This document shows positions 11,242-19,180 of a DNA stretch of 64,000 nucleotides, piece after piece. The position numbers and the translations under genes were made by a program. A model generated the notes under the pieces. That model did not search any database and was not told the DNA's origin. It worked only from the letters and a program-made list of their open reading frames with translations. This DNA comes from Ralstonia sp. RRA (GTDB lineage: Bacteria; Pseudomonadota; Gammaproteobacteria; Burkholderiales; Burkholderiaceae). The stretch is from the NCBI RefSeq assembly GCF_037023145.1, contig NZ_CP146091.1:1922001-1986000 (forward strand). The letters are read 5' to 3'. Position 1 is the first letter of the stretch. Every line of letters begins with the position of its first letter.

Positions 11242-11622
11242 TTAGCTGAACGTACGCACCGTCCAGAGACCCAGCATCGTGAGGAAGAGCGAGCCGCCCA
11301 GATGCGCCACGATGTGCAGTGCACCTATGACGTAGTCGCCGGCCAGAATATTGGCGACGACCTCGCTGGAAAACGTGGAGAACGTCGTCAGGCCGCCAAG
11401 GAAACCGGTAATGGCAAACAGGCGCCATTCCGGTGGCAACCCGACATGCGCATCGAAAAAGCCGACCGCGACGCCAATCAGATAGCCGCCTACCAGATTG
11501 GCGGCCAGCGTGCCGTATGGCAACGCCGGATTGATCGCGTTCCACAACACCGCAAACCCCCAGCGCAGCCATGCCCCCAACGCAGCGCCCACGCCGACTG
11601 CCAGAAAGCCCATTCCGCCCAT
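11242..11622 (-). CDS. crcB: Fluoride ion exporter CrcB/Fluc
   Basis: A 126-residue inner-membrane fluoride channel of the Fluc family, which works as a dual-topology dimer. Four hydrophobic helices are visible, with the family motifs GAxLRW near residue 15, the Asn-containing TLAANLVGGYLIG and the TTFSTFSSE signature around residue 80 that lines the ion path. The ATG at 11622 has an AAGGA overlapping the moaE stop codon; an ATG three codons later is possible. It follows moaE by 12 bp and is probably co-transcribed with the molybdopterin genes. No fluoride riboswitch was seen upstream, which fits its internal operon position. Confidence 0.93.
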   Translation of the reverse strand: MGGMGFLAVGVGAALGAWLRWGFAVLWNAINPALPYGTLAANLVGGYLIGVAVGFFDAHVGLPPEWRLFAITGFLGGLTTFSTFSSEVVANILAGDYVIGALHIVAHLGGSLFLTMLGLWTVRTFS

Positions 11623-11634
11623 GCGCTCGCGTCC

Positions 11635-12156
11635 TTATTCGTAGTCGTTGGGTTGCGCCGATGCGTCGGGCGGATTGGCCGTGCTTGCCGCGGCATTGGT
11701 GGTGGTGATACCCCAGCGGGCAAGCGCCTTGTCATCGGTCACGCGGGCATCGACCCAGCGTGCGCCAGCGGGCGTCTGTTCCTTCTTCCAGAACGGCGCC
11801 TCGCTCTTGAGGTAATCCATGATGAATTCGCACGCGGCAAAGGACTCGCCGCGGTGCTTGGAAGCGACCGCCACCAGCACGATCTGGTCTTCCGGCCTGA
11901 GTTTGCCAACACGGTGGATGACCAGTGCGTCGATCAGCTCCCAGCGCTGCTGGGCCGCGCTCACGATGTTGGCGAGCGCCTTCTCGGTCATGCCGGGATA
12001 GTGCTCCAGCTCCATCTCCGACACACCGGTGCCGTCGTTGATGTCGCGCACGGTACCGATGAAGCTGGCCACCGCGCCGATGTTCGGGCGGCCGGCGCGG
12101 AGTGCGGCAATTTCGGCGCCGAGGTCAAAGTCGGCTTCCTGTACACGGACAGTCAT
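11635..12156 (-). CDS. moaE: Molybdopterin synthase large subunit MoaE
   Basis: A 173-residue catalytic subunit of molybdopterin synthase, which inserts two sulfurs from thiocarboxylated MoaD into precursor Z (cPMP). The family segments GAVASFIGTVRD, ELEHYPGMTEKAL, the VIHRVGKL motif and the catalytic Lys-rich region (MDYLKSEAPFWKKE) are all present. The sequence is longer than the usual 150 residues because of a C-terminal tail rich in Thr, Asn, Ala and Pro. The ATG at 12156 is preceded by GGAGGAG; the longer frame reading into moaD is not supported. It lies 16 bp after moaD. Confidence 0.95.
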   Translation of the reverse strand: MTVRVQEADFDLGAEIAALRAGRPNIGAVASFIGTVRDINDGTGVSEMELEHYPGMTEKALANIVSAAQQRWELIDALVIHRVGKLRPEDQIVLVAVASKHRGESFAACEFIMDYLKSEAPFWKKEQTPAGARWVDARVTDDKALARWGITTTNAAASTANPPDASAQPNDYE

Positions 12157-12172
12157 GGTGGCTCTCCTCCGC

Positions 12173-12430
12173 TCAGCCGCCAGTGACGGGCGGGAAGAAT
12201 GCGACTTCGCAGCCCTCGTGAATCGCGGTATCGGCAGGCACGATCTGGTGGTCCACCGCCATGCGCAGGGCACGGCCTTCAGCCAAGACCTCGGCCCATA
12301 CCGGGCCACGCGCCATCAACCAGTGGCGCACGTCACCCGCTGTGCGCAAGGTGTCTGGCACGGTCACCGCCTCCTGCGAAGTTCCCAGTTGCTCACGCAC
12401 GCTGGCAAAGAAACGAAGCTCGATCTGCAT
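12173..12430 (-). CDS. moaD: Molybdopterin synthase sulfur carrier MoaD
   Basis: An 85-residue ubiquitin-fold protein whose C-terminal Gly-Gly (ending PPVTGG) is activated by MoeB-type enzymes, thiocarboxylated and used as sulfur donor by MoaE. The N terminus MQIELRFFASVREQLG is typical. Two ATG codons are close together; the one at 12430 is preferred because GGAG lies 8 bases upstream, against only 2 bases for the ATG at 12436. It lies between moeA (12-bp gap) and moaE, so the three genes form an operon. Confidence 0.93.
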   Translation of the reverse strand: MQIELRFFASVREQLGTSQEAVTVPDTLRTAGDVRHWLMARGPVWAEVLAEGRALRMAVDHQIVPADTAIHEGCEVAFFPPVTGG

Positions 12431-12442
12431 GGCCATCGCTCC

Positions 12443-13702
12443 TTACACCAGACCCGCGAACGGCAGGAAGCTCACAACGTCGCCCTGCGCGATCGGTTGG
12501 TTCGGCGGGTTGTCGATCAGGCCATCCCCCCACACGGTAGAGGTCAACACGCCGGAGCTTTGATTCGGGAACAGGTCCAGCCCGCCATTGGCGTTGATGC
12601 GCGCGCGCAGGAACTCATTGCGGCGGTCGCCCTTGGCCAACGTAAAGTCGGCGCGCATCGGGATGCGCCTCGGCGCCACATCGGCCACGCCCTGCAGGCG
12701 CAGGATGAACGGCCGCACGAACAGCAGAAACGTCACGAAACTCGATACCGGGTTGCCCGGCAAACCAATGAAGAAGGCGGTCGGGCCGCCCACCATGCCT
12801 TCGGGGCGACGCACCTCGCCAAAGGCCAGCGGCTTGCCGGGCTTGATGGCGATCTGCCACATGTTCAGGCGCCCTTCGGCTTCCACGGCGGGCTTGATGT
12901 GGTCTTCCTCGCCCACCGAGACGCCGCCGGAGGTGATGATCAGGTCGTGCCCCTCGGCGGCTTCACGCAGCGTGTCGCGCGTGGCCTGCAGCGTGTCAGG
13001 CACGATGCCGAAATCGGTGATCTCGCAGCCGAGGTTTTCGAGCAGCGCGCGCAACGTGAAGCGGTTGGAGTTGTAGATGGCGCCGGGCTTGAGCGGCTCG
13101 CCGGGCATGGCGAGTTCGTCACCGGTGAAGAACACGGCCACACGCGGACGGCGCACCACCTGCAGATTGGCGCAGCCGACGGATGCGGCCAGCCCCAGTT
13201 GCTGCGGACCCAGGCGCGCGCCGCGCGGCAGGATCTCGGCGCCGTCGGCGATGTCCTCGCCGGCACGGCGGATCCATTCGCCCGATTCCGGCACGTGGTC
13301 AATGACGACGGTGCCTGTGTCCGGATCGGCCTTGCATTGCTCCTGCATGACGACCGCATCAGCGCCCGGCGGAATCATTGCGCCGGTGAAGATGCGCGCA
13401 GCCTCGCCCGCATTCAGCGGCTGGCCGACGTGGCCGGCGGGAATGCGCTGCGCCACCTTCAGGCGCGTGCCCGGCGCGGTGATATCGGCCGCGCGCACGG
13501 CGTAGCCGTCCATCGACGTATTGTCGGCCGGCGGTACGTTCAAGCTGCTGTGCACGGCTTGCGCGAGGATGCGACCGTTGGCATGCAGCGTCAGCACGGT
13601 TTCGGTGTCGTGCAGCGGGCGCACGGCGGCGAGCAGTTGCGACAGCGCCGCTTCGAGCGTCAGCAGAGACGGTTTGACGGCGGGAGCATCGTTGGCGGAC
13701 AT
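12443..13702 (-). CDS. moeA: Molybdopterin molybdenumtransferase MoeA
   Basis: A 419-residue enzyme that inserts molybdate into adenylylated molybdopterin, the last step of molybdenum cofactor assembly. Recognisable are the DNTSMDGYAVRA motif near residue 62, IFTGAMIPPGADAVVMQE, FFTGDELAMPGEP, the TSGGVSVGEEDH segment of the catalytic domain and GLPGNPVSSFVTF near residue 310. The length is normal for MoeA. It heads the moeA-moaD-moaE group. No molybdenum cofactor riboswitch was recognised in the 81 bp upstream, which contain only a short AT-rich imperfect hairpin. Confidence 0.95.
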   Translation of the reverse strand: MSANDAPAVKPSLLTLEAALSQLLAAVRPLHDTETVLTLHANGRILAQAVHSSLNVPPADNTSMDGYAVRAADITAPGTRLKVAQRIPAGHVGQPLNAGEAARIFTGAMIPPGADAVVMQEQCKADPDTGTVVIDHVPESGEWIRRAGEDIADGAEILPRGARLGPQQLGLAASVGCANLQVVRRPRVAVFFTGDELAMPGEPLKPGAIYNSNRFTLRALLENLGCEITDFGIVPDTLQATRDTLREAAEGHDLIITSGGVSVGEEDHIKPAVEAEGRLNMWQIAIKPGKPLAFGEVRRPEGMVGGPTAFFIGLPGNPVSSFVTFLLFVRPFILRLQGVADVAPRRIPMRADFTLAKGDRRNEFLRARINANGGLDLFPNQSSGVLTSTVWGDGLIDNPPNQPIAQGDVVSFLPFAGLV

Positions 13703-13783
13703 GCGGGAATGGGAAAACGAAATCGGAAAAGAGATTTCGATTGTATCGGTTCCAGGCCAATGCCATGCATCAGCCCAGCCGTA

Positions 13784-14401
13784 TCAAGCGAATGCGTCAG
13801 CCAGCGCCGCCCGCAGCGCCGGCACGATGTGCGCGTCAAACCACGGGTTGTGTTTGAACCAGGCGAGATTGCGCGGGCTCGGGTGCGGCAGCGGAAACAA
13901 CACGCGGCCCTCCCCGTCCGTCACAGGCCCATTGCGGACCACATCGGTGAGCGACCAGTCGCGCGGCACGTCGAGGTAGTAACGCTGCGCGTACGTGCCG
14001 ACCAGTAGCGCGAGCTTTACCTCGGGCATCGCAGTCAGCAAAAGGCGATGCCATTTGGGGGCGCACTCGGGGCGCGGCGGCAGATCGCCGTTCGCGCCAG
14101 TGCCGGGAAAGCAGAACCCCATCGGCACCACGGCGATACGCTTGTCGGCGTAGAAATCGTCGTACGGGATTTGCAGCCACTGACGCAGGCGATCACCCGA
14201 GCGGTCATTCCAGGGAATGCCGGTCTCATGGACGATACGTCCAGGGGCTTGCCCGACGATCAGCACGCGGGCACGGCGGTCAGCCAAGACGACGGGGCGC
14301 GGCTCGTGCGCCAACGCGCCCTTGCACTCGCGGCAGGCACGGATGTCGTGCAGGCAACGCGTGAACGCTGCCTCGGCTACGTCATCCGGCACTGCTGCCA
14401 T
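13784..14401 (-). CDS. Fe-S uracil-DNA glycosylase superfamily protein
   Basis: A 205-residue member of the uracil-DNA glycosylase superfamily (UDG fold, PF03167 type). Four cysteines match the iron-sulfur ligands of family 4/5 enzymes: C23-x2-C26 near the start and C97-x15-C113, the same spacing as the C(x15)C loop of those enzymes. Motif 1 reads GQAPGRIVHETGIPW where family 4 has GEAPG, and motif 2 reads HPSPRN. The Glu to Gln change in motif 1 makes uracil excision uncertain, so a variant specificity or non-catalytic role is possible. The ATG at 14401 lies 4 bp after the thrC stop, so it is probably co-transcribed with hom-thrC. The longer upstream frame overlaps thrC in another frame and was rejected. 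Confidence 0.85.
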   Translation of the reverse strand: MAAVPDDVAEAAFTRCLHDIRACRECKGALAHEPRPVVLADRRARVLIVGQAPGRIVHETGIPWNDRSGDRLRQWLQIPYDDFYADKRIAVVPMGFCFPGTGANGDLPPRPECAPKWHRLLLTAMPEVKLALLVGTYAQRYYLDVPRDWSLTDVVRNGPVTDGEGRVLFPLPHPSPRNLAWFKHNPWFDAHIVPALRAALADAFA

Positions 14402-14405
14402 GGGT

Positions 14406-15851
14406 TTACAGGCCCGTGTGCTGGGCGATGTAGCCCTTGATGCGGTCGGCATCCGCAGGCATGACTTCGAAACGCTGCGGCAGCGATTCGATGTCGGCGT
14501 AACCGGCCGGGCGCTCCGGCTCGCGGTCCAGCGCTTCGCGGATGGTGTCGCCGAACTTGGCCGGCAATGCCGTTTCCAGCACCACCATCGGCACACCCGG
14601 CGTCAGGTTCTCGCGCGCCACCTTCACGCCATCGGCGGTGTGGGTGTCGATCATCGTGCCGTAGGTGGCGAACACGTCGCGGATCGTGTTGACGCGGTCT
14701 TCGTGCGAGCTGCGTCCCGAGAGAAAACCGAACTCGGCGATGCGGTCGAACTCCGGCTTGCCGGTCATCGAGAAACCACCCTTCTCGTCCACGTCGCGGA
14801 ACAGTTGCGCGAGGCGCGCCGGATCGCGGTCGAGCAGGTCAAACACAAAGCGCTCGAAGTTCGAGGCCTTGCTAATGTCCATGCTCGGGCTGGACGTGTG
14901 GTACGTCTGCGCGGCCGAACGCACGCGGTACGTGCCGGTGCGGAAGAACTCGTCGAGCACGTCGTTTTCGTTGGTGGCCACCACCAGCTTGTCGATCGGC
15001 AAACCCATCATGCGCGCGATGTGCCCAGCGCAGACGTTGCCGAAGTTGCCCGACGGCACGCAGAACGACACCTTGTCGCCGATCTTCGGGGCGGCCAGCA
15101 GGTAGCCCTTGAAGTAGTAGACGACCTGGGCGACGACACGCGCCCAGTTGATCGAGTTGACCGTGCCGATCTTCTGGCGGGCCTTGTATTCGTGGTCGTT
15201 CGACACGGCCTTGACGATGTCCTGCGCATCATCGAACACGCCTTCGATGGCGATGTTGAAGATGTTCTTGTCTTGCAGGCTGAACATCTGCGCGGTCTGG
15301 AACGCGCTCATCTTGCGGTGCGGGCTCAGCATGAACACGCGCACGCCGCGCTTGCCGCGCATGGCGTATTCGGCCGCGCTGCCGGTGTCGCCGGAGGTGG
15401 CGCCCAGGATGTTCAGCTCGGCGTGTTCGCGGTCGAGTGCGTATTCGAACAGGTTGCCCAGCAGCTGCATCGCCATGTCCTTGAAGGCCAACGTCGGGCC
15501 ATTGGACAGGCACAGCAGCGAGAGCGACGTGCCGCCCTCTTCGCCCAGCTTGTGCAGCGGCGTGATGTCGGCGGTGTTGTCGCCCTGGCGGGCGTTGCTG
15601 TAGACCTCAGCCGTGTAGGTACGGCGGGTCAGTGCGCGCAGGTCGTCTTCGGGAATGTCGGTAGCGAACTTGCGCAGGATCTCGAACGCGAGATCGGCAT
15701 ACGGCAGGTCGCGCCAGCGCGTCAGCTCGTCTGTGGTGACTTGCGGGTACTGCTCAGGCAGGTACAGGCCGCCGTCCGGCGCCAGGCCGCCCAGCAGGAT
15801 GCGGGAGAAGCTCTGCGGCTCGCTGTGGCCGCGGGTCGATCGGTATTGCAT
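14406..15851 (-). CDS. thrC: Threonine synthase
   Basis: A 481-residue PLP enzyme that converts O-phosphohomoserine to threonine, the last step of threonine synthesis. The N-terminal segment MQYRSTRG and GGLAPDGGLYLPE are typical of the long bacterial/fungal form. PLP-binding Lys124 lies in LAFKDMAMQ and the phosphate-binding SGDTGSAA follows. The length fits the family. It begins 15 bp downstream of hom and ends 4 bp before the UDG-like gene, indicating one transcript. Confidence 0.97.
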   Translation of the reverse strand: MQYRSTRGHSEPQSFSRILLGGLAPDGGLYLPEQYPQVTTDELTRWRDLPYADLAFEILRKFATDIPEDDLRALTRRTYTAEVYSNARQGDNTADITPLHKLGEEGGTSLSLLCLSNGPTLAFKDMAMQLLGNLFEYALDREHAELNILGATSGDTGSAAEYAMRGKRGVRVFMLSPHRKMSAFQTAQMFSLQDKNIFNIAIEGVFDDAQDIVKAVSNDHEYKARQKIGTVNSINWARVVAQVVYYFKGYLLAAPKIGDKVSFCVPSGNFGNVCAGHIARMMGLPIDKLVVATNENDVLDEFFRTGTYRVRSAAQTYHTSSPSMDISKASNFERFVFDLLDRDPARLAQLFRDVDEKGGFSMTGKPEFDRIAEFGFLSGRSSHEDRVNTIRDVFATYGTMIDTHTADGVKVARENLTPGVPMVVLETALPAKFGDTIREALDREPERPAGYADIESLPQRFEVMPADADRIKGYIAQHTGL

Positions 15852-15866
15852 GCTCGTGTCCTGCGC

Positions 15867-17192
15867 TTAGTTCAGTTCTTCCATGCGAATGCGCTTGACC
15901 TTCGACAGCACGGTCGGCAGCGCTTCGATGGCGGCAATGGCACCGTTCACGTGTTTCTCGACGGCCGTGTGCGTCAGCATGATGATGTCGGTCTGCGGCT
16001 GGGGCTCGCCCTCGCGCGATTCCTTCTGCAGCATGGCGTCGATCGAAATGCCTGTCTTGGCCAGGATCTGCGTGATATCGGCCAGCACGCCCGTCTGGTC
16101 GGCCACGCGAATGCGCAGGTAGTAGCTCGAACGCACTTCGTCGATCGGCAGCACCGGCGTGTCGGACAGCGCGTCCGGCTGGAACGCCAAGTGCGGCACG
16201 CGGTGTTCCGGGTCAGCGGTGTGCAGGCGGGTCACGTCCACTAGGTCGGCAACGACAGCCGAGGCGGTCGGCTCAGCGCCGGCGCCTTTGCCGTAGTACA
16301 GCGTCGGGCCCACAGCGTCACCGTTGACGACCACGGCGTTCATCGCGCCTTCCACGTTGGCGATCAGGCGCTTGGCCGGCACCAGCGTCGGGTGTACACG
16401 CAGTTCGATGCCAGCATCGGTGCGACGCGTCAGGCCGAGCAGCTTGATGCGGTAGCCGAGTTCTTCCGCATAGCGGATGTCGACGGCTTCCAGCTTGGTG
16501 ATGCCTTCCACGTACGCGCGCTCGAACTGCACCGGCACGCCAAAGGCGATCGCGCTCATGAGCGTGAGCTTGTGCGCGGCGTCAAAGCCCTCGATGTCGA
16601 ACGTCGGATCGGCTTCGGCATAGCCCAGGCGCTGGGCTTCCTTCAACACGGTGTCGAAGTCCAGGCCCTTGTCGCGCATCTCCGACAGGATGAAGTTCGT
16701 GGTGCCGTTGATGATGCCGGCGATCCACTCGATGCGGTTGGCCGTCAGGCCCTCGCGCAGCGCCTTGATGATGGGGATGCCACCAGCCACCGCAGCCTCG
16801 AACGCCACCATCACGCCCTTGTCCTGGGCGGCTTTGAAGATCTCGTTGCCGTGCACGGCCAGCAGCGCCTTGTTGGCGGTGACGACGTGCTTGCCGTTGG
16901 CGATGGCGCGCAGCACCAGCTCGCGCGTCAGGTCATAGCCGCCGATCAGCTCCACCACGATATCGATCTCGGGCGAATCCACAATCGCAAACGGGTCGTT
17001 GACCACAGGCACGGTCGCACCGGCTTCCTGCACGATGGCGCGTGCCTTGTCGAGATTGCGCACAGCAATCATGGCGACTTCAATACCGCGCCCGGCGCGA
17101 CGACGGATTTCTTCCTGGTTCCGTTGCAGAACCTTGAGGGTACCGCCACCGACGGTACCGAGCCCGAGCAGGCCGATCTTGATGGGATTCAT
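15867..17192 (-). CDS. hom: Homoserine dehydrogenase
   Basis: A 441-residue NAD(P)-dependent enzyme reducing aspartate semialdehyde to homoserine, the branch point to threonine and methionine. The Rossmann motif GLLGLGTVGGGT is at the N terminus, followed by the catalytic segments TANKALLAVHG and GIINGTTNFIL, and a C-terminal ACT regulatory domain (YLRIRVADQTGVLADITQIL, read as the typical ACT start) that implies threonine feedback. The ATG at 17192 (MNPIKIGLLG) was chosen to match the family; no strong ribosome-binding site precedes it. It lies between alaT and thrC, the usual betaproteobacterial order. Confidence 0.95.
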   Translation of the reverse strand: MNPIKIGLLGLGTVGGGTLKVLQRNQEEIRRRAGRGIEVAMIAVRNLDKARAIVQEAGATVPVVNDPFAIVDSPEIDIVVELIGGYDLTRELVLRAIANGKHVVTANKALLAVHGNEIFKAAQDKGVMVAFEAAVAGGIPIIKALREGLTANRIEWIAGIINGTTNFILSEMRDKGLDFDTVLKEAQRLGYAEADPTFDIEGFDAAHKLTLMSAIAFGVPVQFERAYVEGITKLEAVDIRYAEELGYRIKLLGLTRRTDAGIELRVHPTLVPAKRLIANVEGAMNAVVVNGDAVGPTLYYGKGAGAEPTASAVVADLVDVTRLHTADPEHRVPHLAFQPDALSDTPVLPIDEVRSSYYLRIRVADQTGVLADITQILAKTGISIDAMLQKESREGEPQPQTDIIMLTHTAVEKHVNGAIAAIEALPTVLSKVKRIRMEELN

Positions 17193-17218
17193 GGGACGTA
17201 TCGTAAAAACAGAAGGGC

Positions 17219-17252
17219 AAAAAACAGACAGGGCAGACACTTCGGTCTGCCC
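17219..17252 (-). terminator. Terminator or attenuator between alaT and hom
   Basis: An 8-bp perfect GC-rich stem (17231-17238 with 17245-17252) is followed on the minus strand, after 6 bases, by six T residues (17219-17224). It lies just after alaT and ahead of hom. The gap before the T-run makes it weaker than a canonical terminator, so partial termination is plausible. Confidence 0.5.
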
Positions 17253-17283
17253 CGCTCACAACATGTCTGGCGGAAGACCGAGT

Positions 17284-18525
17284 CTATGCGGCCCGGATGC
17301 CAGTACCGTGACGCTGACGGTACCGCTCCAGGAAGCGCGAAATTCGGCCAATCGCTTCGCGAAGATCGTCTTCGTGCGGCAGGAAGACGATGCGGAAGTG
17401 GTCCGGCGAATGCCAGTTGAAGCCCGTGCCCTGCACCAGCAGCACACGCTCCTCTTCCAGCAGTTGGCGGATGAATTGCTGATCATCCTCAATCGGATAC
17501 ACAGCCGGATCGAGGCGCGGGAACATGTACAGCGCAGCCTTGGGCTTCACGCAGGTCACACCCGGAATAGCCGTGATCAACTCGTGCGCTAGGTCGCGCT
17601 GACGACGCATGCGGCCGCCCGGCGCCACCAGGTCCTTGATGCTCTGATAACCGCCCAGCGCAGTCTGGATCGCCCACTGGCCCGGCACGTTGGCGCACAG
17701 GCGCATCGACGACAGCATGTTCAGGCCTTCGATGTAGTCCTTGGCCGGGCGCTTGTCACCCGACACCACCATCCAACCGGCACGGTAGCCGCACGAGCGG
17801 TAGCTTTTCGACAGGCTGTTGAACGTGATCGTCAGCACATCTTCCGACAGCGAGCCGAGGGCCGTGTGCTTGTTGTCGTCGAACAGGACCTTGTCGTACA
17901 CCTCGTCGGCGAAGATCACCAGGCCGTGCTCGCGCGCAATCGCAATGATGCCGCGCAGCAGATCATCGGAATACAACGCGCCGGTCGGGTTGTTCGGGTT
18001 GATGACGACGATGCCCTTGGTGTTGGGCGTAATCTTGGCGCGGATGTCGTCCAGATCCGGCATCCAGCCGTTGGACTCATCGCAGTAGTAATGCACTGGC
18101 GTGCCGCCCGAAAGGCTGGTCACCGCGGTCCACAGCGGGTAGTCGGGCGCCGGCAGGAGCAGCTCGTCGCCCTGATCGAGCAGCGCGTTGGTCGCCAGCG
18201 AAATCAGCTCCGATGCGCCATTGCCCAGATAGATGTCATCCAGCGTGACGTTCTTGATGCCCTGCTCTTGCGTGTAGTGCATCACCGCCTTGCGCGCCGC
18301 AAAGATGCCCTTGGAATCCGAATAACCGGCCGAATTCGGCAGGTTGCGGATCATATCCAACTGAATTTCTTCCGGGGCATCGAAGCCGAACGGGGCCAGG
18401 TTGCCGATGTTCAGCTTGATGATCTTGTGGCCGTCTTCTTCCATCTGCTTGGCCTTCTCGAGCACGGGGCCGCGAATGTCATAGCAGACGTTATTGAGCT
18501 TGGCGGATTTCTGGATCGTTTTCAC
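17284..18525 (-). CDS. alaT: Glutamate-pyruvate aminotransferase AlaT
   Basis: A 413-residue class I PLP aminotransferase that makes alanine from pyruvate and glutamate. The segments KLNIGNLAPFGF, GNGASELISLA, VINPNNPTGALY, IFADEVYDKV and the PLP-Lys region FNSLSKSYRSCGYRAGW are all present. The GTG at 18525 was chosen because the protein then starts MKTIQKSAKLNNV, as homologues do; there is no clear ribosome-binding site and longer frames are not conserved-looking. It is the first gene of the minus-strand alaT-hom-thrC group and diverges from the Mth938-domain gene at 18796. Confidence 0.93.
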   Translation of the reverse strand: MKTIQKSAKLNNVCYDIRGPVLEKAKQMEEDGHKIIKLNIGNLAPFGFDAPEEIQLDMIRNLPNSAGYSDSKGIFAARKAVMHYTQEQGIKNVTLDDIYLGNGASELISLATNALLDQGDELLLPAPDYPLWTAVTSLSGGTPVHYYCDESNGWMPDLDDIRAKITPNTKGIVVINPNNPTGALYSDDLLRGIIAIAREHGLVIFADEVYDKVLFDDNKHTALGSLSEDVLTITFNSLSKSYRSCGYRAGWMVVSGDKRPAKDYIEGLNMLSSMRLCANVPGQWAIQTALGGYQSIKDLVAPGGRMRRQRDLAHELITAIPGVTCVKPKAALYMFPRLDPAVYPIEDDQQFIRQLLEEERVLLVQGTGFNWHSPDHFRIVFLPHEDDLREAIGRISRFLERYRQRHGTGIRAA

Positions 18526-18795
18526 GGGCGATGTCGAGCGGGCTTGGATTGCGGATGATTTTGTAATGCAGCAAGGCGGCGAGGATGGCGCCACTTGCGC
18601 GGCAAGCGCTGCGCTCTTCCTTGCCGGACGTCGCTTGTGGCGCGGCGGGCAAAGGAGAGAAAAAGATATAATTTAGCCCATTATGACAGACTTCGGCGGG
18701 CATTTTTGCAACGCAGCGAGATCGCCCCGGCAGTCTGAAACCTAGCGCCCTGCTGCTGTGTGCGCCGCAGCCATTGCGCCTGATGGGATTCCGCC

Positions 18796-19176
18796 TTGAA
18801 GCTCCATTCCTCTGATCCGACCACCGTTCTCAATACCGTTACCGCCTATGGCGACGGCTATATCGAAATCAACAAGGTGCGCTACGAGCATTCGGTGCTC
18901 GTCATGCCCGAAGGTGCTGTCATACCGTGGAATGTCGCGCGCTTTGAAGACCTCACGCCGGAGCACTTCGCCCGCCTGCTGGAACTGGGTGCGGAGGTGG
19001 TCGTATTCGGCACCGGTAACAAACTGCGCTTTCCGCACCCGCGCCTGACCGCGCCACTCACCGAGAAGCGCATCGGCGTGGAAGCAATGGACCTGCAGGC
19101 CGCTGGCCGCACCTACAACATCCTGATGCTGGAAGGCCGCAAAGCGGCGGCCGCATTGCTGATCGAACGCGCCTGA
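18796..19176 (+). CDS. Mth938-domain protein (DUF498)
   Basis: A 126-residue protein of the Mth938/NDUFAF3-like fold, found widely in proteobacteria but without an assigned bacterial reaction. The segments YIEINKVRYEHSVLVMP, VVVFGTGNKLRFP and AGRTYNILMLEGR are typical. A TTG codon at 18796 gives the conventional N terminus (MKLHSSDPTTVLNTVTAYG), and no better ATG lies nearby; the GG-rich sequence before it is only a weak ribosome-binding site. It is followed after 4 bp by arnT, so it is probably the first gene of the L-Ara4N cluster transcript, though a role in lipid A modification is not implied by its family. Confidence 0.8.
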   Translation: MKLHSSDPTTVLNTVTAYGDGYIEINKVRYEHSVLVMPEGAVIPWNVARFEDLTPEHFARLLELGAEVVVFGTGNKLRFPHPRLTAPLTEKRIGVEAMDLQAAGRTYNILMLEGRKAAAALLIERA

Positions 19177-19180
19177 CCGC

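Noticed and set aside
18644..18672. TATAAT at 18667-18672 as a promoter for the Mth938-arn cluster
   Set aside because: No acceptable -35 at 16-18 bp spacing; it may still be used with an activator, but the sequence alone does not support it.
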